Source: Mesorhizobium carmichaelinearum (GTDB lineage Bacteria > Pseudomonadota > Alphaproteobacteria > Rhizobiales > Rhizobiaceae). From it: DNA of 64,000 nucleotides. The translations under genes were made by a program, and so were the position numbers. The DNA is taken from assembly GCF_900199455.1 (NCBI RefSeq), contig NZ_FZQR01000004.1, forward strand, positions 558,001 through 622,000, written 5' to 3'. Within the stretch, counting starts at the first letter, position 1; each line of letters begins with the position of its first letter. Below are positions 45,704-53,265 of the stretch, one piece after another. Below the pieces are notes generated by a model. That model ran no database searches. It saw only the letters and a list, made by a program, of their open reading frames with translations, and was not told the DNA's origin.

Positions 45704-47590
45704 ATGAAATTTCTCGGTAAAAAAGCAACCGCGATGCCGCTTGTGGCGATCGCGGTAACGCTCGCCCTGGGTGCGCCTCAGGCCGGCGCCCAAGGGCTGT
45801 TCGACATGCTGTTTGGCGGCGGCATCAGGCATGAGCCGCAGGGCGAGTTTCCGCCTCCGCCCCCAAAGCACAGACCCAAGGCCCCGGCCGGTGGCGGTGG
45901 TGGTGGCGTGAAGATCAGCGGCCCATCCTACTACACCTACAAGGCCGACAAACTTGTGCGCGTCGACTTCTCGGCGTTGACCGCGGCACCGCAGCCCGCG
46001 GCGGCGCAGGACGCCGCGTTCGTTCCATCGGCCACCGGAGCCGCTTTCCACGACGCAATTGCCAGCTTGAGCGACTACGAGCTCTATGCCGAACCCGATA
46101 TCGCCAAGGCGCTGATCGCCTACTATTCGGCCAATCCGGACTTCATCTGGTTGAACGGCACCAGCCTCAACAGCCGCGCCCAGGATGCGGTGCGGGTGCT
46201 GGGCGAGGCCGCAAGCTATGGGCTCACGCCCGCCGACTACACGGTCGATGTGCCGGCCGCCAATTCAGCCTCAACGGACGACGCGGCCAAGCTCAGGGAA
46301 CTCGTGCGCTTCGAGATGGCGCTGTCGGCGCGCGTCTTGCGCTACGCCCATGATGCCCAGAACGGCCGCGTCGAGCCCAACCGGATGACCGGCTACTATG
46401 ATTTCCCGGCCAAGCCGCTCGACATGGTCGGCGTGCTGAAGACGCTGGCCCATACGCAGGAAGTGCGCACTTACCTCGAATCGCGGCATCCGCAGAATGC
46501 GGAATATCAGGCGCTGCGCGTCGAGCTGGAAGCGCTGCAGGCCAGTGCCGAGAACGAAATCGTCGTCGATCCCAAGCTGCTGCTGAAGCCGGGCGAGACC
46601 AGCCCCGAACTGCCGAAACTGCTGTCGCTGATCGCGCGCAATCTCGATGACGACGTGGGCGGCACCTATGGCGAGCTGCTGTCGCGGCTGGCGACCAGCG
46701 AGGTTTATGTCCCCGAGCTGGTGCCGCTCATCAAGGCGGTGCAGGTGAAGGAAGGCATGAAGGGCGACGGCGTCATCGGTCCGCGCACCGTCGCCTTGCT
46801 GGCCGGCACGTCGAAGGCCGACAAGCTGCTCAAGGTGCAGGTGGCGCTGGAGGAACTGCGCTGGCTGCCCTCCGATCTCGGCAGCCCACGTGTCTTCATC
46901 AACCAGCCGGCGTTCACCGCCAGCTACATCGACAATGGCGAGGAGAAGCTGAAGACGCGCGTCGTCGTCGGCCGGGTCACCAACCAGACGGCTTTCTTCT
47001 ACGACCAGATCAAGCAGGTCGACTTCCACCCCTATTGGGGCGTGCCGCAGTCGATCATCGTCAACGAGATGCTGCCCAGATTGCGCAGCGATCCCGGCTA
47101 TCTCGATCGCGCCGGTTACGAGGTGACGGATTCGCGCGGCAAGCGCATTCCGTCGTCGGCGGTCAATTGGGGCGCTTATGGCGCCAACATTCCCTACAGC
47201 GTGCGCCAGCAGCCGAGCGAGGCCAATGCGCTGGGCGAACTGAAGATCCTGTTCCCCAACAAGCACGCGATCTACATGCACGACACGCCGCAGAAATCAT
47301 TCTTCAAGCAGGATATGCGTGCGCTCAGCCATGGCTGTGTGCGCCTGCAGGATCCGCGCGGCATGGCAGCGGCGGTGCTCGGCACCTCGGTCGACTACAT
47401 CGCCGAGAAGCTGAAGCACGGACATTCGACCGAAGATGTGACGCGCAAGATCCCGGTCTATGTCGCTTACTTCACCGCATGGCCCGACATGTCCGGCAAG
47501 GTCGAGTATTTCAGCGACGTCTACGACCGTGACTCGCGGCTGAAGCAGGCCCTGGATGCGACCGAGGCGGTGCGTTCGCCGTCGAGCTGA
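45704..47590 (+). CDS. L,D-transpeptidase of the YcbB type
   Basis: Large murein L,D-transpeptidase, 628 residues, exported (signal peptide MKFLGKKATAMPLVAIAVTLALG, cleavage near AGA/QG). After a Pro/Gly-rich segment comes a scaffold domain (about 105-300), a peptidoglycan-binding-like helix region (VQVKEGMKGDGVIGPRTVALL, about 345-367) and the YkuD catalytic domain (about 395-580) with SHGCVRLQDP and nucleophile Cys545. In E. coli, YcbB makes 3-3 cross-links and gives beta-lactam bypass. ATG 45704 has no strong ribosome site. It is convergent with a membrane-protein gene 4 bases away. Confidence 0.93.
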   Translation: MKFLGKKATAMPLVAIAVTLALGAPQAGAQGLFDMLFGGGIRHEPQGEFPPPPPKHRPKAPAGGGGGGVKISGPSYYTYKADKLVRVDFSALTAAPQPAAAQDAAFVPSATGAAFHDAIASLSDYELYAEPDIAKALIAYYSANPDFIWLNGTSLNSRAQDAVRVLGEAASYGLTPADYTVDVPAANSASTDDAAKLRELVRFEMALSARVLRYAHDAQNGRVEPNRMTGYYDFPAKPLDMVGVLKTLAHTQEVRTYLESRHPQNAEYQALRVELEALQASAENEIVVDPKLLLKPGETSPELPKLLSLIARNLDDDVGGTYGELLSRLATSEVYVPELVPLIKAVQVKEGMKGDGVIGPRTVALLAGTSKADKLLKVQVALEELRWLPSDLGSPRVFINQPAFTASYIDNGEEKLKTRVVVGRVTNQTAFFYDQIKQVDFHPYWGVPQSIIVNEMLPRLRSDPGYLDRAGYEVTDSRGKRIPSSAVNWGAYGANIPYSVRQQPSEANALGELKILFPNKHAIYMHDTPQKSFFKQDMRALSHGCVRLQDPRGMAAAVLGTSVDYIAEKLKHGHSTEDVTRKIPVYVAYFTAWPDMSGKVEYFSDVYDRDSRLKQALDATEAVRSPSS

Positions 47591-47594
47591 TCGT

Positions 47595-48074
47595 TTAGAA
47601 TTGCTGCGACAACGGGCGGCGGAAACCCGCCTCCCGGCCGGCGATCAGCCAGTAGATCAATCCGGCGACGAGGCCTGCGGCAGCAATGATGCCGATGTCG
47701 GCCCATCGCTCCGGATCCATGTCCTCCGCCGGAACCGGCCAGATCAGGAAGAAGCCGCCGGCGGCGGCAGCGGCGCCGAACACCATATGCATCAAAAAAT
47801 TGCGCAATGAGAAGAACTCGGCGATCAGCGCGAAGATCAGCGTCTGCAGCCCGGTCACGATAATCGTCAGGAAATAGACGAACATGCCGAGCGGCGGCAC
47901 CACCAAGGCCGCGATCGGGCTGACGCCCATGATGTCGAAATAGGCCGGCGCGTTGGGCAGGGAACTGAGCGCGGCATAGATCGCCACGACAGCGACCAGG
48001 CCGACCAATACGGCGACCAGATAGCCGGCCAGCATCATCAGGATGCGCTTCATTACATACTTCGCCGTCGCCAT
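47595..48074 (-). CDS. Four-helix membrane protein, uncharacterised
   Basis: A 159-residue inner-membrane protein with four hydrophobic segments (about 12-38, 52-78, 88-107 and 123-145 from ATG 48074). It begins MATAKYVMKRILMMLAGYLVAVL and ends with a short polar tail RREAGF-type segment. No conserved enzymatic motif is visible and I do not recognise the family. The pair of ATGs at 48080 and 48074 follow a G-rich stretch; the second has the better spacing. Likely a single-gene unit. Confidence 0.78.
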   Translation of the reverse strand: MATAKYVMKRILMMLAGYLVAVLVGLVAVVAIYAALSSLPNAPAYFDIMGVSPIAALVVPPLGMFVYFLTIIVTGLQTLIFALIAEFFSLRNFLMHMVFGAAAAAGGFFLIWPVPAEDMDPERWADIGIIAAAGLVAGLIYWLIAGREAGFRRPLSQQF

Positions 48075-48194
48075 GCCCATCCCCCCATGCGGCGCAGTCA
48101 ACCGTTCCAATCAGCCATCAAAGACGATCCGGCGCAAGGGCAGGCATAGAGCCGGCCGCTTTGGCAGGCTTCGTGGATCGCGACGCAGGATCGA

Positions 48195-48929
48195 TCAGGC
48201 GCCGCCGCACAGATGCTCGGAGTCCGGCAGGGCCCAGCTGCCCTTGGCGACGAGGTCCAGCGAATAATAGACCCGGCCACGGTCGTCATCCCTAGGGCAG
48301 TCCCTGGGAATCGCGATCAGACACATGACGACCGGCTCGCCGACCTTCGAGGCGGCCAGGCCAGGCTCGCGATCATAGGAGACCGCCCCGCCGCCATTGG
48401 TGAAGGTGGCGGCGCTGCCGGCATCGGGCGGGGCGGTTTCCAGCGGGTCGTCGCCAAGCCGCGTGGTCAGCGTCTTGATGTGGGTGGACGCGCATTGCCC
48501 GACCGCGGAGGGCAGGGGCTGATCCTTGTTGCCGGGGTTCTTCGCGGCGGCATCCAGCGCCTTCTTGCCGATCAGCGCGATGTTGTAGTCCTGCACCCAG
48601 GACGGCGCATTGCCATAGGTCTGCAATGCGTTGTTCAGCGCGCTGACGATGCAGGCGGTATCGCTCTTGCAGGCATTGCGGTCAGCGATCAGCCCGCGGG
48701 CGATCTTGCGCTTGTCGCCGCCGAAGGCCGGCTCGAACCCCTTGTAGGCCTTGGCCACCAGCTGATCGATGGCCGACAACTGCGGGTCGGCGCAGATCGC
48801 CTTCTCCGCCGGCAGGCTTGCCTTGGCGCAGTCGAAGGATGGCCCGTCTGCGCGTGCCGAAGGTGCCGCAAGCATGCTGCCGGCCAGAATGATGGCAAGC
48901 ACAAGCACGGTTCGAACGGAAAATCGCAT
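48195..48929 (-). CDS. Exported protein with LprI-like N-terminal domain
   Basis: A 244-residue secreted protein; ATG 48929 starts a signal peptide (MRFSVRTVLVLAIILAGSML, cut near ARA). The mature N-terminus PSFDCAKASLPAEKAICADPQLSAIDQLVAKAYKG and RNACKSDTACIVSALN matches the Cys-rich LprI/DUF1311 domain, some members of which inhibit lysozyme. The C-terminal ~130 residues are unassigned and hold further cysteines (CASTH, VVMCLIAIPRDCP). Role: a possible envelope stress or lysozyme-inhibitor protein (inference). Confidence 0.82.
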   Translation of the reverse strand: MRFSVRTVLVLAIILAGSMLAAPSARADGPSFDCAKASLPAEKAICADPQLSAIDQLVAKAYKGFEPAFGGDKRKIARGLIADRNACKSDTACIVSALNNALQTYGNAPSWVQDYNIALIGKKALDAAAKNPGNKDQPLPSAVGQCASTHIKTLTTRLGDDPLETAPPDAGSAATFTNGGGAVSYDREPGLAASKVGEPVVMCLIAIPRDCPRDDDRGRVYYSLDLVAKGSWALPDSEHLCGGA

Positions 48930-49084
48930 GACTGCCCCCCAAGCCCACAGGATTGCCCAAGGCGCTGCCCCGCGCCATGACGTGCATATCACACGCCAAG
49001 GATGGACAATTTACGGCAATCAGATTGGCCATCGAGGCACGTGGTGAAAACGGGCAGGCCCGTCGAATCGTCTGCCTGCGGCTT

Positions 49085-49342
49085 TTACTTGGGCTCGGCC
49101 GTCACCGGATCATAGGTGATTTCGACCTTTGCCTTGTCCGACGTGTAGTAGGTGACGACATAGGCGTCCTTGTCCCAGTCGACCTCTTTCACGTAGCGAA
49201 AGCCGTCGCGCTGCTCGACCTTGGCGAGGATTTCCGACAGCTTCTTGGCATTGGGCGGCGGCAGAGGCGCTTCATCCGCGGCAAAGGCCGGCCCGGCGGC
49301 GAGAAGAACGGCGACGCTGGTCACCAGCAGCAATCTGGACAT
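49085..49342 (-). CDS. Small exported PepSY-like protein
   Basis: An 85-residue protein: signal peptide MSRLLLVTSVAVLLAAGPAFA, then a ~60-residue domain LSEILAKVEQRDGFRYVKEVDWDKDAYVVTYYTSDKAKVEITYDPVTAEP. The helix-strand-strand pattern and the pattern V.....G.....V are those of a single PepSY domain. Such small periplasmic proteins may inhibit proteases; function here is unknown. Standalone gene. Confidence 0.85.
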   Translation of the reverse strand: MSRLLLVTSVAVLLAAGPAFAADEAPLPPPNAKKLSEILAKVEQRDGFRYVKEVDWDKDAYVVTYYTSDKAKVEITYDPVTAEPK

Positions 49343-49526
49343 GGCTTTCCCTCAAGTTTCGGTCGACAGAAACTCGCTGGCGCTCTGGTTTGTTCCGCAG
49401 CTGGAATGCGGGACCATTCAGTCCATCGATTTGCAGTCACCCGGAAGGAAAAACATCCGCCAAAAAACCACGATGCACCGCTTCAATATCGTGGCCATAG
49501 TGCTGGCGGTTCATTTGGGGGTCCAT

Positions 49527-49799
49527 ATGCGCACGCGTCACGTCGTCATGGTTGCATTGTCAGTACTTTCCATCCCGGCCGTTTCCATGCCCGTGCCGAA
49601 AGCCAGGGCGCTGGAACCCGAACGCTACACGGTCTACTGCGCCGATGACCGCATCGAAGTGTCGTTCTGGGACCTCGAGCAGATGAAGGTGCGGAATGGC
49701 TCCAACGTCTGCCAGTTCCAGAGCTACACGAGCTACAGCAGCGCCTTGAATTTCGCCCAGAAGAATTTTGGTGGGGAAGGGGCGAGCTGTAGTTGTTAG
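49527..49799 (+). CDS. Small exported Cys-containing protein, uncharacterised
   Basis: A 90-residue protein from ATG 49527, which has GGGGG six bases upstream. The N-terminus MRTRHVVMVALSVLSIPAVSM is signal-peptide-like. The mature part, RYTVYCADDRIEVSFWDLEQMKVRNGSNVCQFQSY, and the C-terminal EGASCSC carry four cysteines. An in-frame ATG at 49473 would lengthen the leader by 18 residues. No family recognised. It is the last gene before the A+T-richer insert. Confidence 0.65.
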   Translation: MRTRHVVMVALSVLSIPAVSMPVPKARALEPERYTVYCADDRIEVSFWDLEQMKVRNGSNVCQFQSYTSYSSALNFAQKNFGGEGASCSC

Positions 49800-49977
49800 T
49801 TGTGCCGGCTTGGTGTGCGGCGTTCAGATCGACGTCCTCGGCTTGTCCCACGGCACCTCCAAGCTAACCAAGATTGGTACAGCGAAGCCGCGAGAGCAGT
49901 GAATTACTGCGACTGAACGGAAAGCATTTTTAGAGGAGGCGCCGCTGATAGGGCGCCGCTATCGGGGGGCGAAGTAC

Positions 49978-50727
49978 ATGTATCAGCTGTTAAAAGAACA
50001 GCTTGCCGCAACAATTGAAGCGCTCAAGGTAACCGAATTCAATCGCGGCAATGCGATTCAGCGCCTGATTATGGCGCTTTACGCCACTATCATCGAGCAG
50101 ATCGACAGCGCCGTGACGCTCATAGACTCTGGCCGCACCGCAGGCGTTGAGGCCATTTTGCGCACATGCCTGGAGGCTCATGTCGACCTGTTGAACTTAG
50201 CATCCGATCCCGTCTACGTAGATCAGATGCAGGCTCACTATCATTACCAATTCAAATTGGTCTGTCAGGAAGCCATGAAGGGCACCAATCCCTTCTTGGC
50301 GAGTATCGAAAGCGATGCACCCGCTCGATACGAGGAACATAAGAGGGAGCTCGAGCGCCTAGGTAGACCACTGACCATTCAAACACGGTTCGAGATGGCT
50401 GGTTTGAACGACCTCTATTATTCCATATACAATAGCCTTTGCTGCGAAGCTCATAACAACATGCGCTCTCTCATGGACCGTCATTTCATTAACAACGGAA
50501 CCGAGGAGACGCCTGTGTTCCAGATCGCAATCTTCAACGACATGGAGAAGGTTGACTTTGATGCCGCCATTGATGGCTTCCTATCCATTTTGACGGGGTC
50601 CAATCGTACAATTCACCACTACCTCAATTCCGGCCAACTTGACCGACTCGAGATATTTGCCGAGCGCCGTGCCGCTATGTCACCAAAAGAGGAGCAGACA
50701 GTGGCGAAAGGCCCTCCCGAAGCTTAG
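49978..50727 (+). CDS. DUF5677-like protein in an A+T-richer insert
   Basis: A 249-residue soluble, mainly helical protein. The segment IIEQIDSAVTLIDSGRTAGVEAILRTCLEAHVDLLNLASDPVYVD (about residues 38-82) has the LRTxLE pattern of DUF5677, and LNDLYYSIYNSLCCEAHNNMRSL (about 142-164) carries a conserved-looking His, reminiscent of the small all-helical HEPN-like folds. A GGGGGG run precedes ATG 49978 by eight bases. Codon choice is less G+C-biased than in neighbouring genes. It is followed 55 bases later by another unknown gene in the same direction. Function unknown; the family call is from memory of the motif. Confidence 0.75.
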   Translation: MYQLLKEQLAATIEALKVTEFNRGNAIQRLIMALYATIIEQIDSAVTLIDSGRTAGVEAILRTCLEAHVDLLNLASDPVYVDQMQAHYHYQFKLVCQEAMKGTNPFLASIESDAPARYEEHKRELERLGRPLTIQTRFEMAGLNDLYYSIYNSLCCEAHNNMRSLMDRHFINNGTEETPVFQIAIFNDMEKVDFDAAIDGFLSILTGSNRTIHHYLNSGQLDRLEIFAERRAAMSPKEEQTVAKGPPEA

Positions 50728-50782
50728 CTTCCGTCCAATAGGTAGCCTTTCGGTATCGAGAACATCCGTTAGAGGATTTGCA

Positions 50783-51454
50783 ATGTCTGCGAATGTCGTG
50801 AGCGAAGGGTCTAATAGTGTGCCCGTTGCGTTTTCGGATTCAGCTGCCAGCGAGAGGCTAGTCGATATAGCGTCAGCATCCGCCGATATCGGCCTTGATG
50901 CAGCCATTACATCGGGTGCTCTGGACGGTGTTCCGTTCTTTGGTGCCATCACCGGCATAGCGCGAGCTGGGATCGCTATTCGCGACTACCTCTTTCTAAA
51001 GAAGGTAGCGGCCTTCCTCGAAACGTTTGATAAGACCCCACTTGAGAAACGAAGAGCATTCGTCGCTGACTTAGAGAAAAATGGTAAGAAAGCCGAGTTT
51101 GGCGAGCAAATTCTGCTGCTAGTTGACCGAATGGAAGATGTGGAAAAGCCTGCGATCGTAGCCCGTTTGATAGCAGCCGCCGCGATGGGACATCTACCTC
51201 TCGGCAAAGCACTCCGTGTGGCCAAGATCGTCGATAGGGCGTTTGTTGAAGACCTTAAGACCCTGCCTAGGTTTCAGGCCGGGTCCCCGACAAATCGACT
51301 TGTGGCCGATGCCCTCTTTTCCGTCGGCCTGCTGACAGGCAATGGTTTGGCCATGTTCGAGGGTGACGATACCGATCGAAGTGGGACCACTTATCATCTT
51401 AATGAGTATGGACAGATATTGGTTCGCTATGGTCTCCAGGTCGAAGCCTCTTAA
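50783..51454 (+). CDS. Uncharacterised protein with a glycine-rich hydrophobic segment
   Basis: A 223-residue protein from ATG 50783 (GAGGA seven bases upstream). Residues about 33-66 (AAITSGALDGVPFFGAITGIARAGIAIRDYLFL, then KKVAAFLETF) form a hydrophobic, Gly/Ala-rich helix ending in a basic-aromatic edge, a likely membrane-inserting or membrane-binding hairpin. A charged helical region follows (TPLEKRRAFVADLEKNGKKAEFGEQILLLVDRMEDVEKP), then GHLPLGKALRVAKIVDRAFVEDLKTL and a C-terminal YHLNEYGQILVRYGL, similar to a winged-helix end. I recall similar unnamed proteins in many bacteria but cannot name the family. It is encoded with the DUF5677-like gene and shares its unusual base composition. 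Confidence 0.72.
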   Translation: MSANVVSEGSNSVPVAFSDSAASERLVDIASASADIGLDAAITSGALDGVPFFGAITGIARAGIAIRDYLFLKKVAAFLETFDKTPLEKRRAFVADLEKNGKKAEFGEQILLLVDRMEDVEKPAIVARLIAAAAMGHLPLGKALRVAKIVDRAFVEDLKTLPRFQAGSPTNRLVADALFSVGLLTGNGLAMFEGDDTDRSGTTYHLNEYGQILVRYGLQVEAS

Positions 51455-51529
51455 CGGGTAGCCAAGGAGGCGACGACGCCTTTCCGGCCCAGCCCCGGCA
51501 ACCCGAGGGCCGTGAACGCTGCCGAGACA

Positions 51530-51664
51530 TCAAAAGAGACCGCGGAGACGGTCAATGCCTAGATCGATAATGCGCTCGATGAGATACAGCGCCGCGAGGT
51601 ACGCGGTTGGCTTCCATTCGGGCGGAATGGATGGTGGCGGCTTCTTTGTGGTGGGCTTGGGCAT
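51530..51664 (-). CDS. Possible 44-residue small protein
   Basis: On the minus strand ATG 51664 is preceded nine bases upstream by GGAGA and opens a 44-codon frame to TGA 51530. It starts MPKPTTKKPPPSIPPEW, then has an amphipathic helix KPTAYLAALYLIERIIDLGID and ends RLRGLF. A basic Pro-rich head with a helical tail is plausible for a small DNA- or membrane-binding protein. No similarity is known to me; a chance frame cannot be excluded. Confidence 0.35.
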   Translation of the reverse strand: MPKPTTKKPPPSIPPEWKPTAYLAALYLIERIIDLGIDRLRGLF

Positions 51665-51690
51665 CGGCAGAGTTCTCCATTAAAAATTTC

Positions 51691-51879
51691 ATGGAGAATC
51701 ATTCGCTTGCCGATTTCTTATTGGTGGCGGTTTTCGTGACTCTGCTGCAAGGGGGTCTCGAAGCGGTTTTTGATAAGACTTTGAATCTTATATTCTTTTC
51801 GGCTTTCGCTCCTGCCAATATTCAGGTTCGAAATCGCGCCGCACCAATAATTTACGGACGACCATCCGTAAGCGCTTGA
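51691..51879 (+). CDS. Possible small membrane protein (62 residues)
   Basis: ATG 51691 opens a 62-codon frame with a hydrophobic N-terminal helix (LADFLLVAVFVTLLQGG) and a second weaker one (LNLIFFSAFAPA). There is no ribosome site. It could be the remnant of a larger membrane protein; the frame has no support besides hydrophobicity. Confidence 0.22.
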   Translation: MENHSLADFLLVAVFVTLLQGGLEAVFDKTLNLIFFSAFAPANIQVRNRAAPIIYGRPSVSA

Positions 51880-52126
51880 ATCTTCTATCCTATTTGAGAC
51901 AAGCGCGTGTGGATGGGTGTGGAAATGTGGCACAATTTGTCAGCGCCCGTCGCTGCGCGACCCCCACTCCGCCCCACCCAATGGGGCGCAGTGGAGAAAC
52001 CTGGTAGCGTCGAGTTCATCCGGCCAAGATTCTGTATTTGGAGCCGAGGTTTCGGGTTACGCCCCAGTGCCAGTTTTCGAAGGCTTTGGCAGAAGCCAAT
52101 TCATCCAACATAATCAGGAAGGAAAA
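51880..52126. other. Non-coding stretch at the 3' side of tRNA-Val
   Basis: No supported gene. A short palindrome TTACGGA-N6-TCCGTAA stands just before it at 51852-51871. No second copy of the tRNA 3' end, integrase remnant or inverted terminal repeat was found by eye. Forward reading frames here run on into the tRNA and are not genes. Confidence 0.45.
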
Positions 52127-52201
52127 TGGTGGGCGATGCAGGGATTGAACCTGCGACCCCACCCGTGTGAAGGGTGTGCTCTCCCGCTGAGCTAATCGCC
52201 C
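52127..52201 (-). tRNA. tRNA-Val, anticodon CAC
   Basis: Reading the minus strand from 52201: acceptor GGGCGAT pairs with ATCGCCC, a D-arm TAGCTCAGCGGGAGAGC, anticodon stem CACCC/GGGTG around loop TTCACAC (anticodon CAC, reads GUG), T-arm GCAGGTTCAATCCCTGC, discriminator A and an encoded CCA at 52129-52127. Total 75 bases including CCA. The 3' end faces the A+T-richer insert at 49.9-52.1 kb. The T-rich stretch after CCA may end transcription. Confidence 0.95.
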
Positions 52202-52341
52202 GCTCGTTGCCCGAAGGCCAAGCGAGCCGCGATATAAGGGAGGCCGGCCGGTTAAGTCAAGGCGCTGTCTGGCGTTCTTGTAGAGATCGGATTCTGCGCC
52301 ATTTCGGGGCCGTCCCGACGGAATTTCTCGTCGCTTTCCGT

Positions 52342-53025
52342 TTAGTGTCCCGCAGCGCTGATCAGCTTATCCGCCAGATCCACGGTCAGCGCGTCGAAAT
52401 GCGAAATCACCGCCGAGGGTTCGAATTCGCGGACATGCCGGTCGGTGTAGCCAAAATCGACGGCCACCACCGGAATGCCAGCGGCCTTGGCGGTGTCGAT
52501 GTCGGTTTGCGAATCGCCGACCATCAGAGCGCGGTGCGGATCGCCGCCGGCCAGCTTGATGGTCTCGGTCAGGTGGCGCGGGTCGGGCTTGCGGAAGGCG
52601 AACGTGTCCTGGCCGGCGATGGCGGCGAAATGCCTGGTCAGGCCGAGCGCTTCGATCAGCGCCAGCGAGTTGGCTTCGTATTTGTTGGTGCAGATGGCCA
52701 GGAGATAGCCCGCCTTCTCGAAACGCGCGATCGCTTCAATGACACCGGGGTAGGGGCGGGATTTGCCGGGAATGTTGTCGGTGTAGTGATCGAGGAACAG
52801 TTTTAGCAGCCGGTCGTGCTCGGCGACGTCAAGCGAGCGCTGCTGGGCGGCATGCGCCCGCTCGATCATAACGCGTCCGCCATGGCCGACGAAGCGCCTG
52901 AAGCCGGCCTCGTCGACGGCTGCGAGTTCGCTGGCGGCCAAGCTGTGGTTGAGGCTGTCGAGCAGGTCCGGCGCCGTATCAACCAGCGTTCCGTCGAGGT
53001 CGAACACGATGATCGGGCGAGTCAT
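52342..53025 (-). CDS. gph: Phosphoglycolate phosphatase (HAD family)
   Basis: Removes phosphate from 2-phosphoglycolate, a by-product of DNA repair and of oxygenation. The protein is 227 residues from ATG 53025 (MTRPIIVFDLDGTLVDT); longer frames upstream lack conservation. HAD motif I is DLDGT with Asp nucleophile, motif II is in AICTNK, motif III Lys is in FRKPDPRH, and motif IV is MVGDSQTDIDTAK. A helical cap separates motifs I and II. It is divergent from rpiA, a pentose-phosphate gene. Confidence 0.93.
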   Translation of the reverse strand: MTRPIIVFDLDGTLVDTAPDLLDSLNHSLAASELAAVDEAGFRRFVGHGGRVMIERAHAAQQRSLDVAEHDRLLKLFLDHYTDNIPGKSRPYPGVIEAIARFEKAGYLLAICTNKYEANSLALIEALGLTRHFAAIAGQDTFAFRKPDPRHLTETIKLAGGDPHRALMVGDSQTDIDTAKAAGIPVVAVDFGYTDRHVREFEPSAVISHFDALTVDLADKLISAAGH

Positions 53026-53111
53026 GATCCATCCTGCGCAGGTTTGTGCATCGGCAGGCGATAGCGGCTGCGGCTCGTCAAGGCAAGCAGAGCGGTGGAC
53101 AGGCGCCCAAG

Positions 53112-53160
53112 GGCTTTGACCACGGTCAAAGGCTTTGACCACGGTCAAGGGCTTTGACCC
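53112..53160. promoter_or_regulatory. Tandem palindromic units between gph and rpiA
   Basis: Two 19-base units (53112-53130 and 53131-53149) each carry the palindrome TTGACCACGGTCAA, and a third half-unit CTTTGACC follows at 53151-53158. Regular 19-base spacing would place bound dimers on one helix face. TTGACC in each unit also resembles a -35 element of rpiA. The binding protein is unknown. Confidence 0.6.
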
Positions 53161-53199
53161 GACCGGCGAAAATGCTAGGAGCCCGAAACACTCAGTTTC

Positions 53200-53247
53200 A
53201 TGCATGTCGTTTCCCCAAAACCGAGGTCACTTTTGGGCGACATGCAT
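53200..53247. repeat. Palindromic intergenic element upstream of rpiA
   Basis: Outer arms ATGCATGTCG (53200-53209) and CGACATGCAT (53238-53247), inner arms CCCAAAA (53214-53220) and TTTTGGG (53231-53237), with a four-base bulge on the left arm only and a 10-base loop. The layout matches palindromes found in many copies between genes of rhizobia (from memory). It ends 18 bases before the rpiA start and could form in the rpiA mRNA leader. Confidence 0.65.
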
Positions 53248-53265
53248 AAGGGGGCAGCAAGCGGC

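Noticed and set aside
51917..52195. Plus-strand frame ending in the tRNA-Val gene
   Set aside because: It reads through the tRNA complement and yields the LNLRPHPCEGCALPLS artefact typical of mistranslated tRNA genes.
49978..52201. Full tRNA-integrated genomic island with att sites
   Set aside because: No integrase, excisionase or second copy of the tRNA 3' end was found by eye; only a small A+T-richer insert next to the tRNA can be supported.
53200..53265. Upstream ATG of rpiA giving 22 extra residues
   Set aside because: This ATG is part of the outer arm of the palindromic element; the family start is at 53266 with a G-rich ribosome site.
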